A stretch of DNA of 34,874 nucleotides from a virus, in IMG/VR virus record IMGVR_UViG_3300010354_000278, positions 1 to 34,874 of that record. One strand, written 5' to 3'. Positions within the stretch are counted from its first letter, which is position 1. Each line of letters opens with the position of its first letter. The notes below the pieces were generated by a model. It saw only the letters and a program-made list of their open reading frames with translations. It was not told the DNA's origin and ran no database searches. Position numbers and translations under genes: made by a program. Of the stretch, positions 21,296-28,017 are shown one piece after another.

Positions 21296-21958
21296 TTAAA
21301 GATTCCATTCAACTTCTCGTCCGCCAAGGGCTTCCGCAATACTGGGACATTCGTTAGATAAAATTTCCTTACATGAAAGAGCAATTTTCTGGTGTTCAAA
21401 TTGAGTGCCATTTTTTTCACGCAATGCAATGTACGTAATCCAGCTCCGCAGTGTCCCGGCCATATACAAGCGACTTTGCACACCCATTGGCAAGACCTCG
21501 CGAGCACATTCTTTAGCCACACCTTTGCTCAGCAAGTTTTCGTAAACCAACTGAGAGTGCTGGTAAAGAGATTCAATATCCAAAGTAAGACTTTGTACAA
21601 TTCCGTAGGGTAGATCATCATGACTAGACTGTCGGTTTTTGTCATCCTGTCGCCGCAAATGTGGTGTAGAAATCTTTTCGCTTAAAAGGCTCGATTCAGC
21701 GTATCTTAAAGAGAATTCCTGAAAAGAAAAAGAACGATGCCGCAAGATTTGAGGGCTCACAGCTCTTGTAGTATTGATTTCTACGGTCATGCTCGCCATC
21801 TCAAAAGGCGATAGATGCTTATGCTTAAGCAGGTATCGAATCAACTTAGGAGCAGTATCATAATTATCCTGATTTGCGGGATTGCTTACACGCGCACAAT
21901 ATGATACAAGTTGTTCTGCTTCCGGCGTGATGGCGATCAGTTTTGCGCTGTGCAGCAT
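21296..21958 (-). CDS. thyX: Flavin-dependent thymidylate synthase ThyX, 220 aa
   Basis: The signature RHRX7S is present exactly (RHR at residues 73-75, Ser83, in RHRSFSFQEFSLRYAE). Other ThyX features are YCARVSNPANQDNYDTAPKL, HLSPFEMASMTVEINTTRAV and LPMGVQSRLYMAGTLRSWIT. It methylates dUMP to dTMP with methylenetetrahydrofolate, FAD and NADPH. It complements dcd (12296) and nrdJ (13253) in supplying nucleotides. Length is typical. Confidence 0.93.
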   Translation of the reverse strand: MLHSAKLIAITPEAEQLVSYCARVSNPANQDNYDTAPKLIRYLLKHKHLSPFEMASMTVEINTTRAVSPQILRHRSFSFQEFSLRYAESSLLSEKISTPHLRRQDDKNRQSSHDDLPYGIVQSLTLDIESLYQHSQLVYENLLSKGVAKECAREVLPMGVQSRLYMAGTLRSWITYIALREKNGTQFEHQKIALSCKEILSNECPSIAEALGGREVEWNL

Positions 21959-21992
21959 GCCTCTTATTGGATCTATCCTATTCTAGTGGATC

Positions 21993-22844
21993 CTAGAACA
22001 GTGGCACGAAAGAATCCTGCTTGATTTCCACTGGCGAATTGTACCAGTTGGGGAACATCAAGACATTATTCTGCACTTCAGGCCCTGGCCATTGTTTGGT
22101 CTTAAGGCATTGCTTCAATAATTTACGAGCCTGAGAAATTTGAGCATTACCCTCTTCCATCATTTCTTCCGAGACTTCAAAGATTCCAACCGACCAGGGT
22201 TGGGCGCGTTCAATGGCTACAAAGATAAATCGTGCAGGTTTTTTATATGCAAGACGAGCTGCTTCTGCGTACCAGGCCGCTTGAAATACATAATTCATTC
22301 CACCAACAACCTTTTTGGTAAAAGAATCAACTTCAATGCTGTCAGTGGTCTTAAGATCGAGGACTAAGACTTCATCGCCAATATCAACAAGTCGATCCAA
22401 CCTAGCCTTGCAGTCAATTCCATCGGCGTTCCAATAGATGCTGAGTTCGTTAAATTTTCTGTAGTCCTCCTGGGAACCGTCAAACCATTCAAGCTTGCGC
22501 AATGATTCCGTCATCCCCAAAACACTGTCCCATGCCATATCCTTGTCACTGTTACTTAAAATCGTCTTGTCCTTATTGGCAGCCTTCCATTCCCGACCCT
22601 CTTTTGTGGTCAGGGAGATATCGTTTGGCTTAAGAATATACCTACTGGAAAATTCCTCGTCTCCCTCCAGCACTTTACAGTGAAGGGCGGAACCCATCTC
22701 CATAAAAACGGAGGTTGCAAATCTACGGCTTTTGGCTGCTTTGTAATGAGCTGGACTTTTCAGGATATGTTTTAGATAACTTTGGTTTTCACCCGGCTCC
22801 TTGCGATACGCAGGATCGGGCTGCATGTAGCTGATTGCTACCAT
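21993..22844 (-). CDS. PD-(D/E)XK exonuclease, RecE/DUF3799-like, 283 aa
   Basis: Begins MVAISYMQPDPAYRKEPGEN. GSALHCKVLEGDE (the first helix His), DCKARLDRLVDIGDEVLVLD and LKTTDSIEVDSF (metal-binding D-x-K), and QAAWYAEAARL (final helix) give the order of the RecE/Cas4-like exonuclease fold. It likely degrades one strand of double-stranded DNA ends to give single-stranded tails for the annealing protein at 25768. RusA lies 16 bp upstream. Confidence 0.85.
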   Translation of the reverse strand: MVAISYMQPDPAYRKEPGENQSYLKHILKSPAHYKAAKSRRFATSVFMEMGSALHCKVLEGDEEFSSRYILKPNDISLTTKEGREWKAANKDKTILSNSDKDMAWDSVLGMTESLRKLEWFDGSQEDYRKFNELSIYWNADGIDCKARLDRLVDIGDEVLVLDLKTTDSIEVDSFTKKVVGGMNYVFQAAWYAEAARLAYKKPARFIFVAIERAQPWSVGIFEVSEEMMEEGNAQISQARKLLKQCLKTKQWPGPEVQNNVLMFPNWYNSPVEIKQDSFVPLF

Positions 22845-22859
22845 GTTTCACTTGCGATC

Positions 22860-23273
22860 CTACATTGTATCGTCTATTAGGCAGATATGAACAATCCAAT
22901 GCGAATCCGTCTTTTTGGAACGGTGCCATTCAATCGATAAACTCGGGATGACATTTACCCTATCATCCGCCCAGAGAATACCTTGGGCGCTATCCATTAA
23001 AGCTCCAGCAATATTGTCCGCGTCACCTCGACCCTCCCCAAATACAATTAGATGAAGGTGAAGAGGTCCAACTAGGGGCTCTCGCGTCCACTGCTGGCTG
23101 AGCTGCTTTTTGACTGCATGCTGTGCTTCTTTGTAGGCTGCGGGCATGTAAGTATGCCCAGCCCTAGTCATGCGTGGCCGTGCTTTTGAAAATAATGGAT
23201 GATCAATCTTCAGAGTGTAATCACTCTGGCGGCCTGTGACCCAAGACCTGTAAGGACAACCATTTTTTGTCAA
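22860..23273 (-). CDS. rusA: RusA-like Holliday junction resolvase, 137 aa
   Basis: Core YTLKIDHPLFSKARPRMTRA, the C-terminal GRGDADNIAGALMDSAQGIL and WADDRVNVI contain the three catalytic Asp of RusA (D-x-D in GDADN, and the later DDR). It cleaves four-way junctions in replicating or recombining DNA before packaging. The start is unclear: TTG at 23273 (MTKNGCPYRSW) overlaps the upstream gene by 53 bp; no ATG precedes the core. Confidence 0.88.
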   Translation of the reverse strand: MTKNGCPYRSWVTGRQSDYTLKIDHPLFSKARPRMTRAGHTYMPAAYKEAQHAVKKQLSQQWTREPLVGPLHLHLIVFGEGRGDADNIAGALMDSAQGILWADDRVNVIPSLSIEWHRSKKTDSHWIVHICLIDDTM

Positions 23274-23652
23274 TTGACGTTGCCGGTTTTTTGTATGCTT
23301 CTACATTGTTCCGATAAACCGGCCCTAGGTCTTCACCTTGCCAGTCTTCATTTGCAAGCACTTCATCGTAAATCGTGGAATTAATTGCTTGTCGCTTGCT
23401 TTGTGCAATCTTAAGCAGCACTAGATACCCGATTAAATCATTAATGACATCTTCGTCCGCAGCAAGCAGGCCGGCTCCTTTTTGGATGCGGTTTAGCTTG
23501 TCATCAATGCGCACAAGTAATTGCTCAACAGTTGAAGCCTGACTGAATATCCGACATGGGTTCAGGGCGCTGTCACCATATTTCTCGTTTTTTGATAATA
23601 GTAAATCTTTGATTTCATCGCAAACTTTTGCGATTTCTAATTGGCTGTTCAT
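23221..23652 (-). CDS. DUF1599 / nucleotide modification associated domain 1 protein, 143 aa
   Basis: Residues 10-85 carry LLLSKNEKYGDSALNPCRIF, VRIDDKLNRIQKGAG and EDVINDLIGYLVLLKIA: the all-helical NMAD1 (DUF1599) pattern of KNxxYGxSA...RxDDKLxRI...DxxxDLxGYLxL, related to MazG-type nucleotide pyrophosphatases. The family was proposed to accompany base modification or nucleotide handling; substrate unknown. Its ATG overlaps the upstream stop (TAATG). Confidence 0.8.
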   Translation of the reverse strand: MNSQLEIAKVCDEIKDLLLSKNEKYGDSALNPCRIFSQASTVEQLLVRIDDKLNRIQKGAGLLAADEDVINDLIGYLVLLKIAQSKRQAINSTIYDEVLANEDWQGEDLGPVYRNNVEAYKKPATSIDKKWLSLQVLGHRPPE

Positions 23653-23903
23653 TATTTTTCTGCCATTCTAATGGATCGTGCATCACGCACAGTAATAACG
23701 CGATTGCCCATTGATAGGCTGACGATGCATTCGTTTTGCGAACTCTCTACTACGTTCCCAGAGCTCCATCCTGCGCCCATATATACCTGGACGCGAGTTC
23801 CCTTGGCGAAACGAGGCAAAGGGAAAGATGGCTTGCTCAATCTTTCGTATTCTTTGTAAGCACTGGGCTTGTACTTGACAGTACCGTCTTTAAGAGTTCT
23901 CAT
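23652..23903 (-). CDS. Small SH3-like protein, 83 aa
   Basis: Start MRTLKDGTVKYKPSAYKEYE is chosen over one two codons upstream because it makes an ATGA overlap with the upstream gene. Residues 30-83 (RFAKGTRVQVYMGAGWSSGN, VVESSQNECIVSLSMGNRVI) alternate as a beta-barrel of SH3/KOW type. Such domains bind nucleic acids or partners; role unknown. Confidence 0.6.
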   Translation of the reverse strand: MRTLKDGTVKYKPSAYKEYERLSKPSFPLPRFAKGTRVQVYMGAGWSSGNVVESSQNECIVSLSMGNRVITVRDARSIRMAEK

Positions 23904-24355
23904 AGACAAGATTCTGGAAGTCTTAATTTTTGTTGTTTGCTAAGTTCTGCCAGCAAATGTTGAGGCATCTTGGCACCAAGTGAGGCTACCCAAGAAATAA
24001 TCATTGGCAAATTATTTGCTGTCAAAACCCAGAGTTCTGCCTCTTCATTGTAACGAAGAGTTTTATCGCAAACCATCTCTCCAAGAACTTCATCGATCAA
24101 TTTCTCAAGACGTGTACCCTCGCACCACTCTTCCTCAATTGGATCCCAGCCTCCAACTTTGAGGTCCAGCATCGAGCAGTGAGGGCTAATGCTTGCAACA
24201 ACTTCTTCATAACGCACTGCCCCACGATGCAACAGTGTGGCAATTACGTATGGTTTAACTTGAGCAATTGTCAAAAGAGGCTTTTCATCAATTAATTTGC
24301 CCAGCATGCTATAGGCCCAATCAGATTCACGCTGCGGCAGATCAGAATGCGACAT
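23900..24355 (-). CDS. Conserved winged-helix-like phage protein, 151 aa
   Basis: Starts MSHSDLPQRESDWAYSMLGK. The middle reads VKPYVIATLLHRGAVRYEEV, CSMLDLKVGGWDPIEEEWCE and LIDEVLGEMVCDKTLRYNEE. The layout of helix-strand elements and LLHRGAVRYEEV is like a conserved cyanophage protein with a winged-helix plan. No function is established. It is preceded by the terminator at 24373. Confidence 0.6.
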   Translation of the reverse strand: MSHSDLPQRESDWAYSMLGKLIDEKPLLTIAQVKPYVIATLLHRGAVRYEEVVASISPHCSMLDLKVGGWDPIEEEWCEGTRLEKLIDEVLGEMVCDKTLRYNEEAELWVLTANNLPMIISWVASLGAKMPQHLLAELSKQQKLRLPESCL

Positions 24356-24366
24356 AGCACTTTTTT

Positions 24367-24397
24367 AAAATAGGCGGCAATACAAAAGTATGCCGCC
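24367..24397 (-). terminator. Rho-independent terminator after ssb
   Basis: On the minus strand a stem of GGCGGC and ATAC pairs around an AAAA/TTTT loop (24373-24397, with one bulge) and is followed by TATTTT. It lies 10 bp after the ssb stop codon and 17 bp before the next ATG at 24355, the third case in this window of a terminator filling the next gene's leader. Confidence 0.65.
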
Positions 24398-24407
24398 CAT
24401 GGAAACA

Positions 24408-24758
24408 TCAGAAAGGCATTTCTGATTTGTCGTCAGCCGGACGATATTCAAGATAAGTCGGGCTAGCATTGCGAATATCAAGATAGACTTTACCTTGGTA
24501 TTCACGTTGCACAAGCTGGCCAGTTACGGCAATCTTGTCGCCACGCTTAACTCGTTCAGCAGCAATTTCGGCCTGCTTGCCACGCAGTTGACAGTTATAA
24601 AACTGACCGGTTTTATCATCGCCGGGCTTCACGTACACATAAGCACGATCCATCACGGTGAATGTGGCGACCTGATCCCCGCTGTCAAACGTTTTTACGC
24701 TGACAGGAGCAGTGCCTTCTTTGCACACAACGGTGCCTGCGATGCTAATGGTAGCCAT
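24408..24758 (-). CDS. ssb: Single-stranded DNA-binding protein, 116 aa
   Basis: An OB-fold: MATISIAGTVV, VATFTVMDRAYVYVKPGDDK, FYNCQLRGKQAEIAAERVKR, GDKIAVTGQLVQREYQGKVY, LDIRNASPTYLEY. The end DDKSEMPF is the acidic aromatic-Pro-Phe tip used by SSBs to dock partners such as RecE-type exonucleases, primase and helicase. It coats single strands during replication. Shorter than E. coli SSB because the flexible linker is nearly absent. Confidence 0.9.
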   Translation of the reverse strand: MATISIAGTVVCKEGTAPVSVKTFDSGDQVATFTVMDRAYVYVKPGDDKTGQFYNCQLRGKQAEIAAERVKRGDKIAVTGQLVQREYQGKVYLDIRNASPTYLEYRPADDKSEMPF

Positions 24759-24775
24759 CGGTTCCCAATTAGGGT

Positions 24776-25585
24776 TTACAGGGCCAGCTTATCGGGATTA
24801 GCGACCTTCCGCAGCTTTCGTATTCCATGATCACACCTAGAGCGGATAACTGAAACACTAAGGCCGGTTACTGCGCTTATTTGCTTATATTCCATGCTTT
24901 CTACAAAGCGCATGCGAAGCAAGTTGGCAATAGACTCGGGCAAGCTCGCTTCTTTGAAAAGAGATTCTATTTCGTTGGAAAATTTCCCCTGCTGGCGATA
25001 CGAATCATCTACAAAAGAATTACGGACCGTATCCGCAACATCTATATCGTCACCAATCAGGCGGTCCAGAGAGTCAAGATTAAGAGCCATCAAGACTCTG
25101 TCGGTCATTTGACGGGCCATGCTTTCGGGAAAGTTTCTCCCACCAGTTGCTTTTGAATCCCTGTAATTAAAAGCAGCCCGTACTGAATCTTCTGGAACGT
25201 AGATTTGACTCATTTCAAGGTAATTATGTCTGCCAATATAGCAACGAATCCAATGCGTAGCGTATGTCGAAAATTGATAGCCACGCTTAGGGTCAAACTT
25301 TTCAGCGGCTTTCATTAAGCCTAGCACGCCAACCTGTAAATAATCCACCGTGGATTCATGGCCCCATCGACGATACGCTTGTGACCGTAAATAACGTCCG
25401 ACAAGATTCGCAACTAACAAAAGGTTGTGCTCAACCAGTTTATTAATTAATTTAACTTTTTTGGGATCGCCGTCTGGCAGTTCCTGGATCTCGTTTCCAA
25501 TTTTACAAATCTGACTTTTCGGCAGTCTTGGCTTTCGACCTGCTTCGTTGAGCCAGGTTGTGATCGGATCGGTCGTTTGATGCAT
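24776..25585 (-). CDS. Sigma-70 (RpoD-like) transcription factor, 269 aa
   Basis: The start at 25585 (MHQTTDPITTWLNEAGRKPR) gives region 1.2. Region 2: LVEHNLLLVANLVGRYLRSQ, DYLQVGVLGLMKAAEKFDPK, RGYQFSTYATHWIRCYIGRH (-10 binding). Region 3 is short and diverged. Region 4 helix-turn-helix: PESIANLLRMRFVESMEYKQ, ISAVTGLSVSVIRSRCDHGI, RKLRK (-35 binding). A complete sigma close to cyanobacterial group 2 factors, probably reprogramming host RNA polymerase. Located between ssb and the annealing protein, it is likely early or middle. It differs from the second sigma at 18293. Confidence 0.88.
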   Translation of the reverse strand: MHQTTDPITTWLNEAGRKPRLPKSQICKIGNEIQELPDGDPKKVKLINKLVEHNLLLVANLVGRYLRSQAYRRWGHESTVDYLQVGVLGLMKAAEKFDPKRGYQFSTYATHWIRCYIGRHNYLEMSQIYVPEDSVRAAFNYRDSKATGGRNFPESMARQMTDRVLMALNLDSLDRLIGDDIDVADTVRNSFVDDSYRQQGKFSNEIESLFKEASLPESIANLLRMRFVESMEYKQISAVTGLSVSVIRSRCDHGIRKLRKVANPDKLAL

Positions 25586-25700
25586 TGTCGCCAGACAACG
25601 GGCTGAACTCGTCAATGATGCCGCAAACAGGCTGGTGGCGCAAGAGGTGGAGCCTAAAATTCTCTAAAGAAGTTCGCGCAGATCAGAAAGGCTTCCAAAG

Positions 25701-25726
25701 AAAAAAGCCGCCAACGAAATGGCGGC
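25701..25726 (-). terminator. Rho-independent terminator after the annealing protein gene
   Basis: Minus strand: GCCGCCA-TTTCGT-TGGCGGC (25707-25726, perfect 7-bp stem) then TTTTTTC. It ends the two-gene transcript leaving the divergent region (26788 to 25768) and separates it from the sigma/ssb unit, which therefore needs its own promoter in 25586-25700. I see no clear -35/-10 pair there. Confidence 0.85.
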
Positions 25727-25767
25727 CTCGTCAATCGACTCCTCACACGATTGCAGTTTAACGGGCT

Positions 25768-26445
25768 CTACCAGGCTTCCGTGTTTGCGGCCTTCAGAAA
25801 AGGGGCGTTTTGCTCCTTGACCCATGAATCATCTTTCGACTCAAGCGTCTTGATGCCTTTTTCGTAGTTGCCCTTAATGACTCCAATCAGTTTGGTGACC
25901 GCGTCTTTGCACAGACCTTTATCAGTGGCTGCGTTGACGAAATCTTCTTCAGTGGGCCCAGGAGCCGCTTTTGAGATCTTTGAGGTGATTGGCTTTGGCG
26001 TATCCTGTTGAAGCGGCACAGAGGGCTGTGCGTCCCCGTATCCGCTTTCGATTGGCATCTTTGCCCACAGCTCAAAAGCAAGGCCAAAGAAGAAGCAAGC
26101 AGCGAGACAGGTTCCACGACGCTGCGTGTCCGTAATGTCTCGGGCCGTAATTTTTTCAAATGGAATAGCGGAATTTCGCGTATCCATAATCGACTGAGGA
26201 ACCGCAGGGGTCTCAGTTCCGTCAGCATGGACAAAGCGAATCATCAAATAACCGCCAACCGGTGCCCGATGAACAAGCGAGCCATCTTGCGCGGTTAAGG
26301 TTTCCGGCATCCAGCCGGGAGCATGTTGTCGCAACAAATTCAGTGTACGCGACCAGTTAACGTAACTTGCCTTGAAGTTGCCGGAACCAATGGTATCAAC
26401 AAGATCCTTGGTTACAACACCAGCCAAATTTGGAATTTCAGCCAT
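25768..26445 (-). CDS. Single-strand annealing protein, DUF1071/Sak3-like, 225 aa
   Basis: Residues 20-130 show KASYVNWSRTLNLLRQHAPG, GGYLMIRFVHADGTETPAVP, MDTRNSAIPFEKITARDITD and TQRRGTCLAACFFFGLAFEL followed by WAK. This is the DUF1071 pattern (YxxWxxxxxxL...P, D..N...i...Di....RRc..AaA...GLafelWak), the Sak3 group of phage recombinases. The C-terminal part is a Ser/Pro linker and a helical domain. It anneals complementary single strands made by an exonuclease (22844). An alternative is a Rad52/RecT-like relative. Confidence 0.75.
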   Translation of the reverse strand: MAEIPNLAGVVTKDLVDTIGSGNFKASYVNWSRTLNLLRQHAPGWMPETLTAQDGSLVHRAPVGGYLMIRFVHADGTETPAVPQSIMDTRNSAIPFEKITARDITDTQRRGTCLAACFFFGLAFELWAKMPIESGYGDAQPSVPLQQDTPKPITSKISKAAPGPTEEDFVNAATDKGLCKDAVTKLIGVIKGNYEKGIKTLESKDDSWVKEQNAPFLKAANTEAW

Positions 26446-26788
26446 TAGTTGATTTACGTAATGCTTTCAATAGCTTACGGGGTTTAGCGTCTTCAATTTC
26501 TTGTTGAAGCCGATCTTTACGTTGTTTTAGTTTTTCCTGTGCTTCCAACGCAGAGCGGCAATTTTGCCGGTGCATTTGAAGCCACAAGTCCAACTCCCAA
26601 CGCTCGTAAATCCCGAGGTCGCCAATTAGTTGCCATGCCCAATCCTCAGATTGGCGGCCTTCCAGGACAGCGCGGGCGACAGATTGCCCGATCTCCTGGA
26701 ACGACCGGCGAGCTTGGGCCCGCTGCTCACGAGTGTACCGGGTTTTCGTCTTCGGCTTACCGGTTGTGCCGGTTTTGTTTTCGTCCAT
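26438..26788 (-). CDS. Basic coiled-coil protein next to the divergent repeats, 116 aa
   Basis: The start at 26788 (MDENKTGTTGKPKTKTRYTR) is chosen because the upstream extension crosses the repeat array. N-terminus basic and flexible, residues 20-60 helical (REQRAQARRSFQEIGQSVAR), residues 75-115 a coiled coil (EAQEKLKQRKDRLQQEIEDA). No family recognised. Being the first gene leftward of the repeat array, it could be a regulator acting there, but this is only position-based. Overlaps the next gene by 8 bp. Confidence 0.6.
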   Translation of the reverse strand: MDENKTGTTGKPKTKTRYTREQRAQARRSFQEIGQSVARAVLEGRQSEDWAWQLIGDLGIYERWELDLWLQMHRQNCRSALEAQEKLKQRKDRLQQEIEDAKPRKLLKALRKSTNG

Positions 26789-26864
26789 TTTCCGACTGCC
26801 GCGTAGCGCGTGCGCGTGGGTATGGTTCCAGTCTGGTGTGGATATGAGGGTTAATCTGACTAAG

Positions 26865-26975
26865 TGTCGTATTTTGCGACATTTTTTGTCGTTTTTTACG
26901 ACGGCCACGTCGCGTCATGCAACGTCGATGTCGCGTCATGCAACGTCGCATTTTGCAACGTTGCAAAAAACGACA
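26865..26975. repeat. Direct-repeat and palindrome array (candidate origin or operator)
   Basis: Within the divergent intergenic region 26789-27011: hairpin TGTCG-N7-CGACA (26865-26881); hairpin GTCGT-TTTTT-ACGAC (26888-26902); two perfect 19-bp direct repeats GTCGCGTCATGCAACGTCG (26909-26927 and 26930-26948, period 21 bp); and an 18-bp perfect palindrome TTTTGCAACGTTGCAAAA (26951-26968). The octamer TGCAACGT occurs in both repeats and in the palindrome; TGTCG/CGACA occurs at least five times. Such arrays are typical of iteron origins or operators. The adjacent gene at 27012 is a replication initiator-type protein. Confidence 0.75.
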
Positions 26976-27011
26976 TCCTCGATACGCTGTCTGGGCAGCT
27001 CCCACAACCAC

Positions 27012-28013
27012 ATGACCGCAATCAGCGTCTCGTCTGAGAAAGGCTGGATTGTCAATTCTAATTTCGTGAAGGTGCCGGTCGAAGTCTTGACCAGTGCGGA
27101 ACTGAGCACTTCCGCAAAACTGCTCTGGATGATTCTTGCCAACCAATCCGACTTCCGCCCAATTCACAAAAGCCAAATTGATCTAGCCCTAAGTGTTCAT
27201 CGCGGCACACGTTTACGTTTATTTAAAGAATTGCGTGATCTGGGGCTGATTCACGGCCAGGAGCACCATGTCCTGCTGTCCGATCCCCGGCCAATTCTGC
27301 GCAAGCTTGCGAAGGAACGTCGTCAAGCGCATGAGTTAATGGATGAGACGGTATGTCGAGACACTTCTGAGCCAGTCCAGCTCCCAGACACCAAGGAGAC
27401 GAAGGAGAAGCCTGATTATTTCACCCTTGCTACAGAGGCCTGGAATCTTTACAGGCCAGCCGATTACGCAAAAGTGCGCAAGCTTAGTTCCGGTTTGTTG
27501 CAGGCCCTTGACGCCCACCTGAAGGCCCTTAAGCTAAATGCTCATGATTACCATTTGTTTTTCTCAGTGATAAAAGCGGGCGTAGAGCGATCAAGGTTTT
27601 GGTCGCACGAAAACAGTTCAAAAACTTTGCAATCAATTATTGGTTTTGGCGCGCCAACGGCGAAAAAATTTAGTAATGTTTATACTTTGTACAATGACGG
27701 ATTAGATGAACCAAAATCGCAGCCGATCGAAGAACACCAACGCATAGAAAAAATTGTACTGCCTAAACATTGCCGTAAAATTATCGACGATTATGATGAA
27801 GCTCAATATCATTACTACGAATGCTACTTTAAGCCAGATTGTGACACCGAATATGCCGCCAAGTTTCTCATAGAAAAAGAAGAGAAGTTAAAAGCCGAAG
27901 GCCTTGATCCTGCTAGTTTTAGGCTGATGCACCACAGCGTTGACCTTGTTGCCTGGCCGACAGATACGCCAGCCCCCACAAAGCCTAGAGAACAGTTCTG
28001 GTCTTATCGTTAG
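27012..28013 (+). CDS. Replication initiator / helicase-loader-like protein, 333 aa
   Basis: The start at 27012 (MTAISVSSEKGWIVNSNFVK) is the first ATG after the repeat array and no Shine-Dalgarno is visible. Residues 20-85 (FVKVPVEVLTSAELSTSAKL, LWMILANQSDFRPIHKSQID, LALSVHRGTRLRLFKELRDL) form a winged helix of the phage replication-protein (replisome organiser/lambda O-like) type. The rest (FFSVIKAGVERSRFWSHENS; VLPKHCRKIIDDYDEAQYHY) is unknown. Directly before the DnaB-like helicase (5-bp gap) it probably binds the array and loads the helicase. Confidence 0.7.
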   Translation: MTAISVSSEKGWIVNSNFVKVPVEVLTSAELSTSAKLLWMILANQSDFRPIHKSQIDLALSVHRGTRLRLFKELRDLGLIHGQEHHVLLSDPRPILRKLAKERRQAHELMDETVCRDTSEPVQLPDTKETKEKPDYFTLATEAWNLYRPADYAKVRKLSSGLLQALDAHLKALKLNAHDYHLFFSVIKAGVERSRFWSHENSSKTLQSIIGFGAPTAKKFSNVYTLYNDGLDEPKSQPIEEHQRIEKIVLPKHCRKIIDDYDEAQYHYYECYFKPDCDTEYAAKFLIEKEEKLKAEGLDPASFRLMHHSVDLVAWPTDTPAPTKPREQFWSYR

Positions 28014-28017
28014 AAAA

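Noticed and set aside
26733-27011. N-terminal extension of the initiator gene and the opposite-strand extension of the gene at 26788
   Set aside because: Both would run through the repeat and palindrome array and give low-complexity sequence; the shorter starts at 27012 and 26788 leave a normal divergent promoter region.
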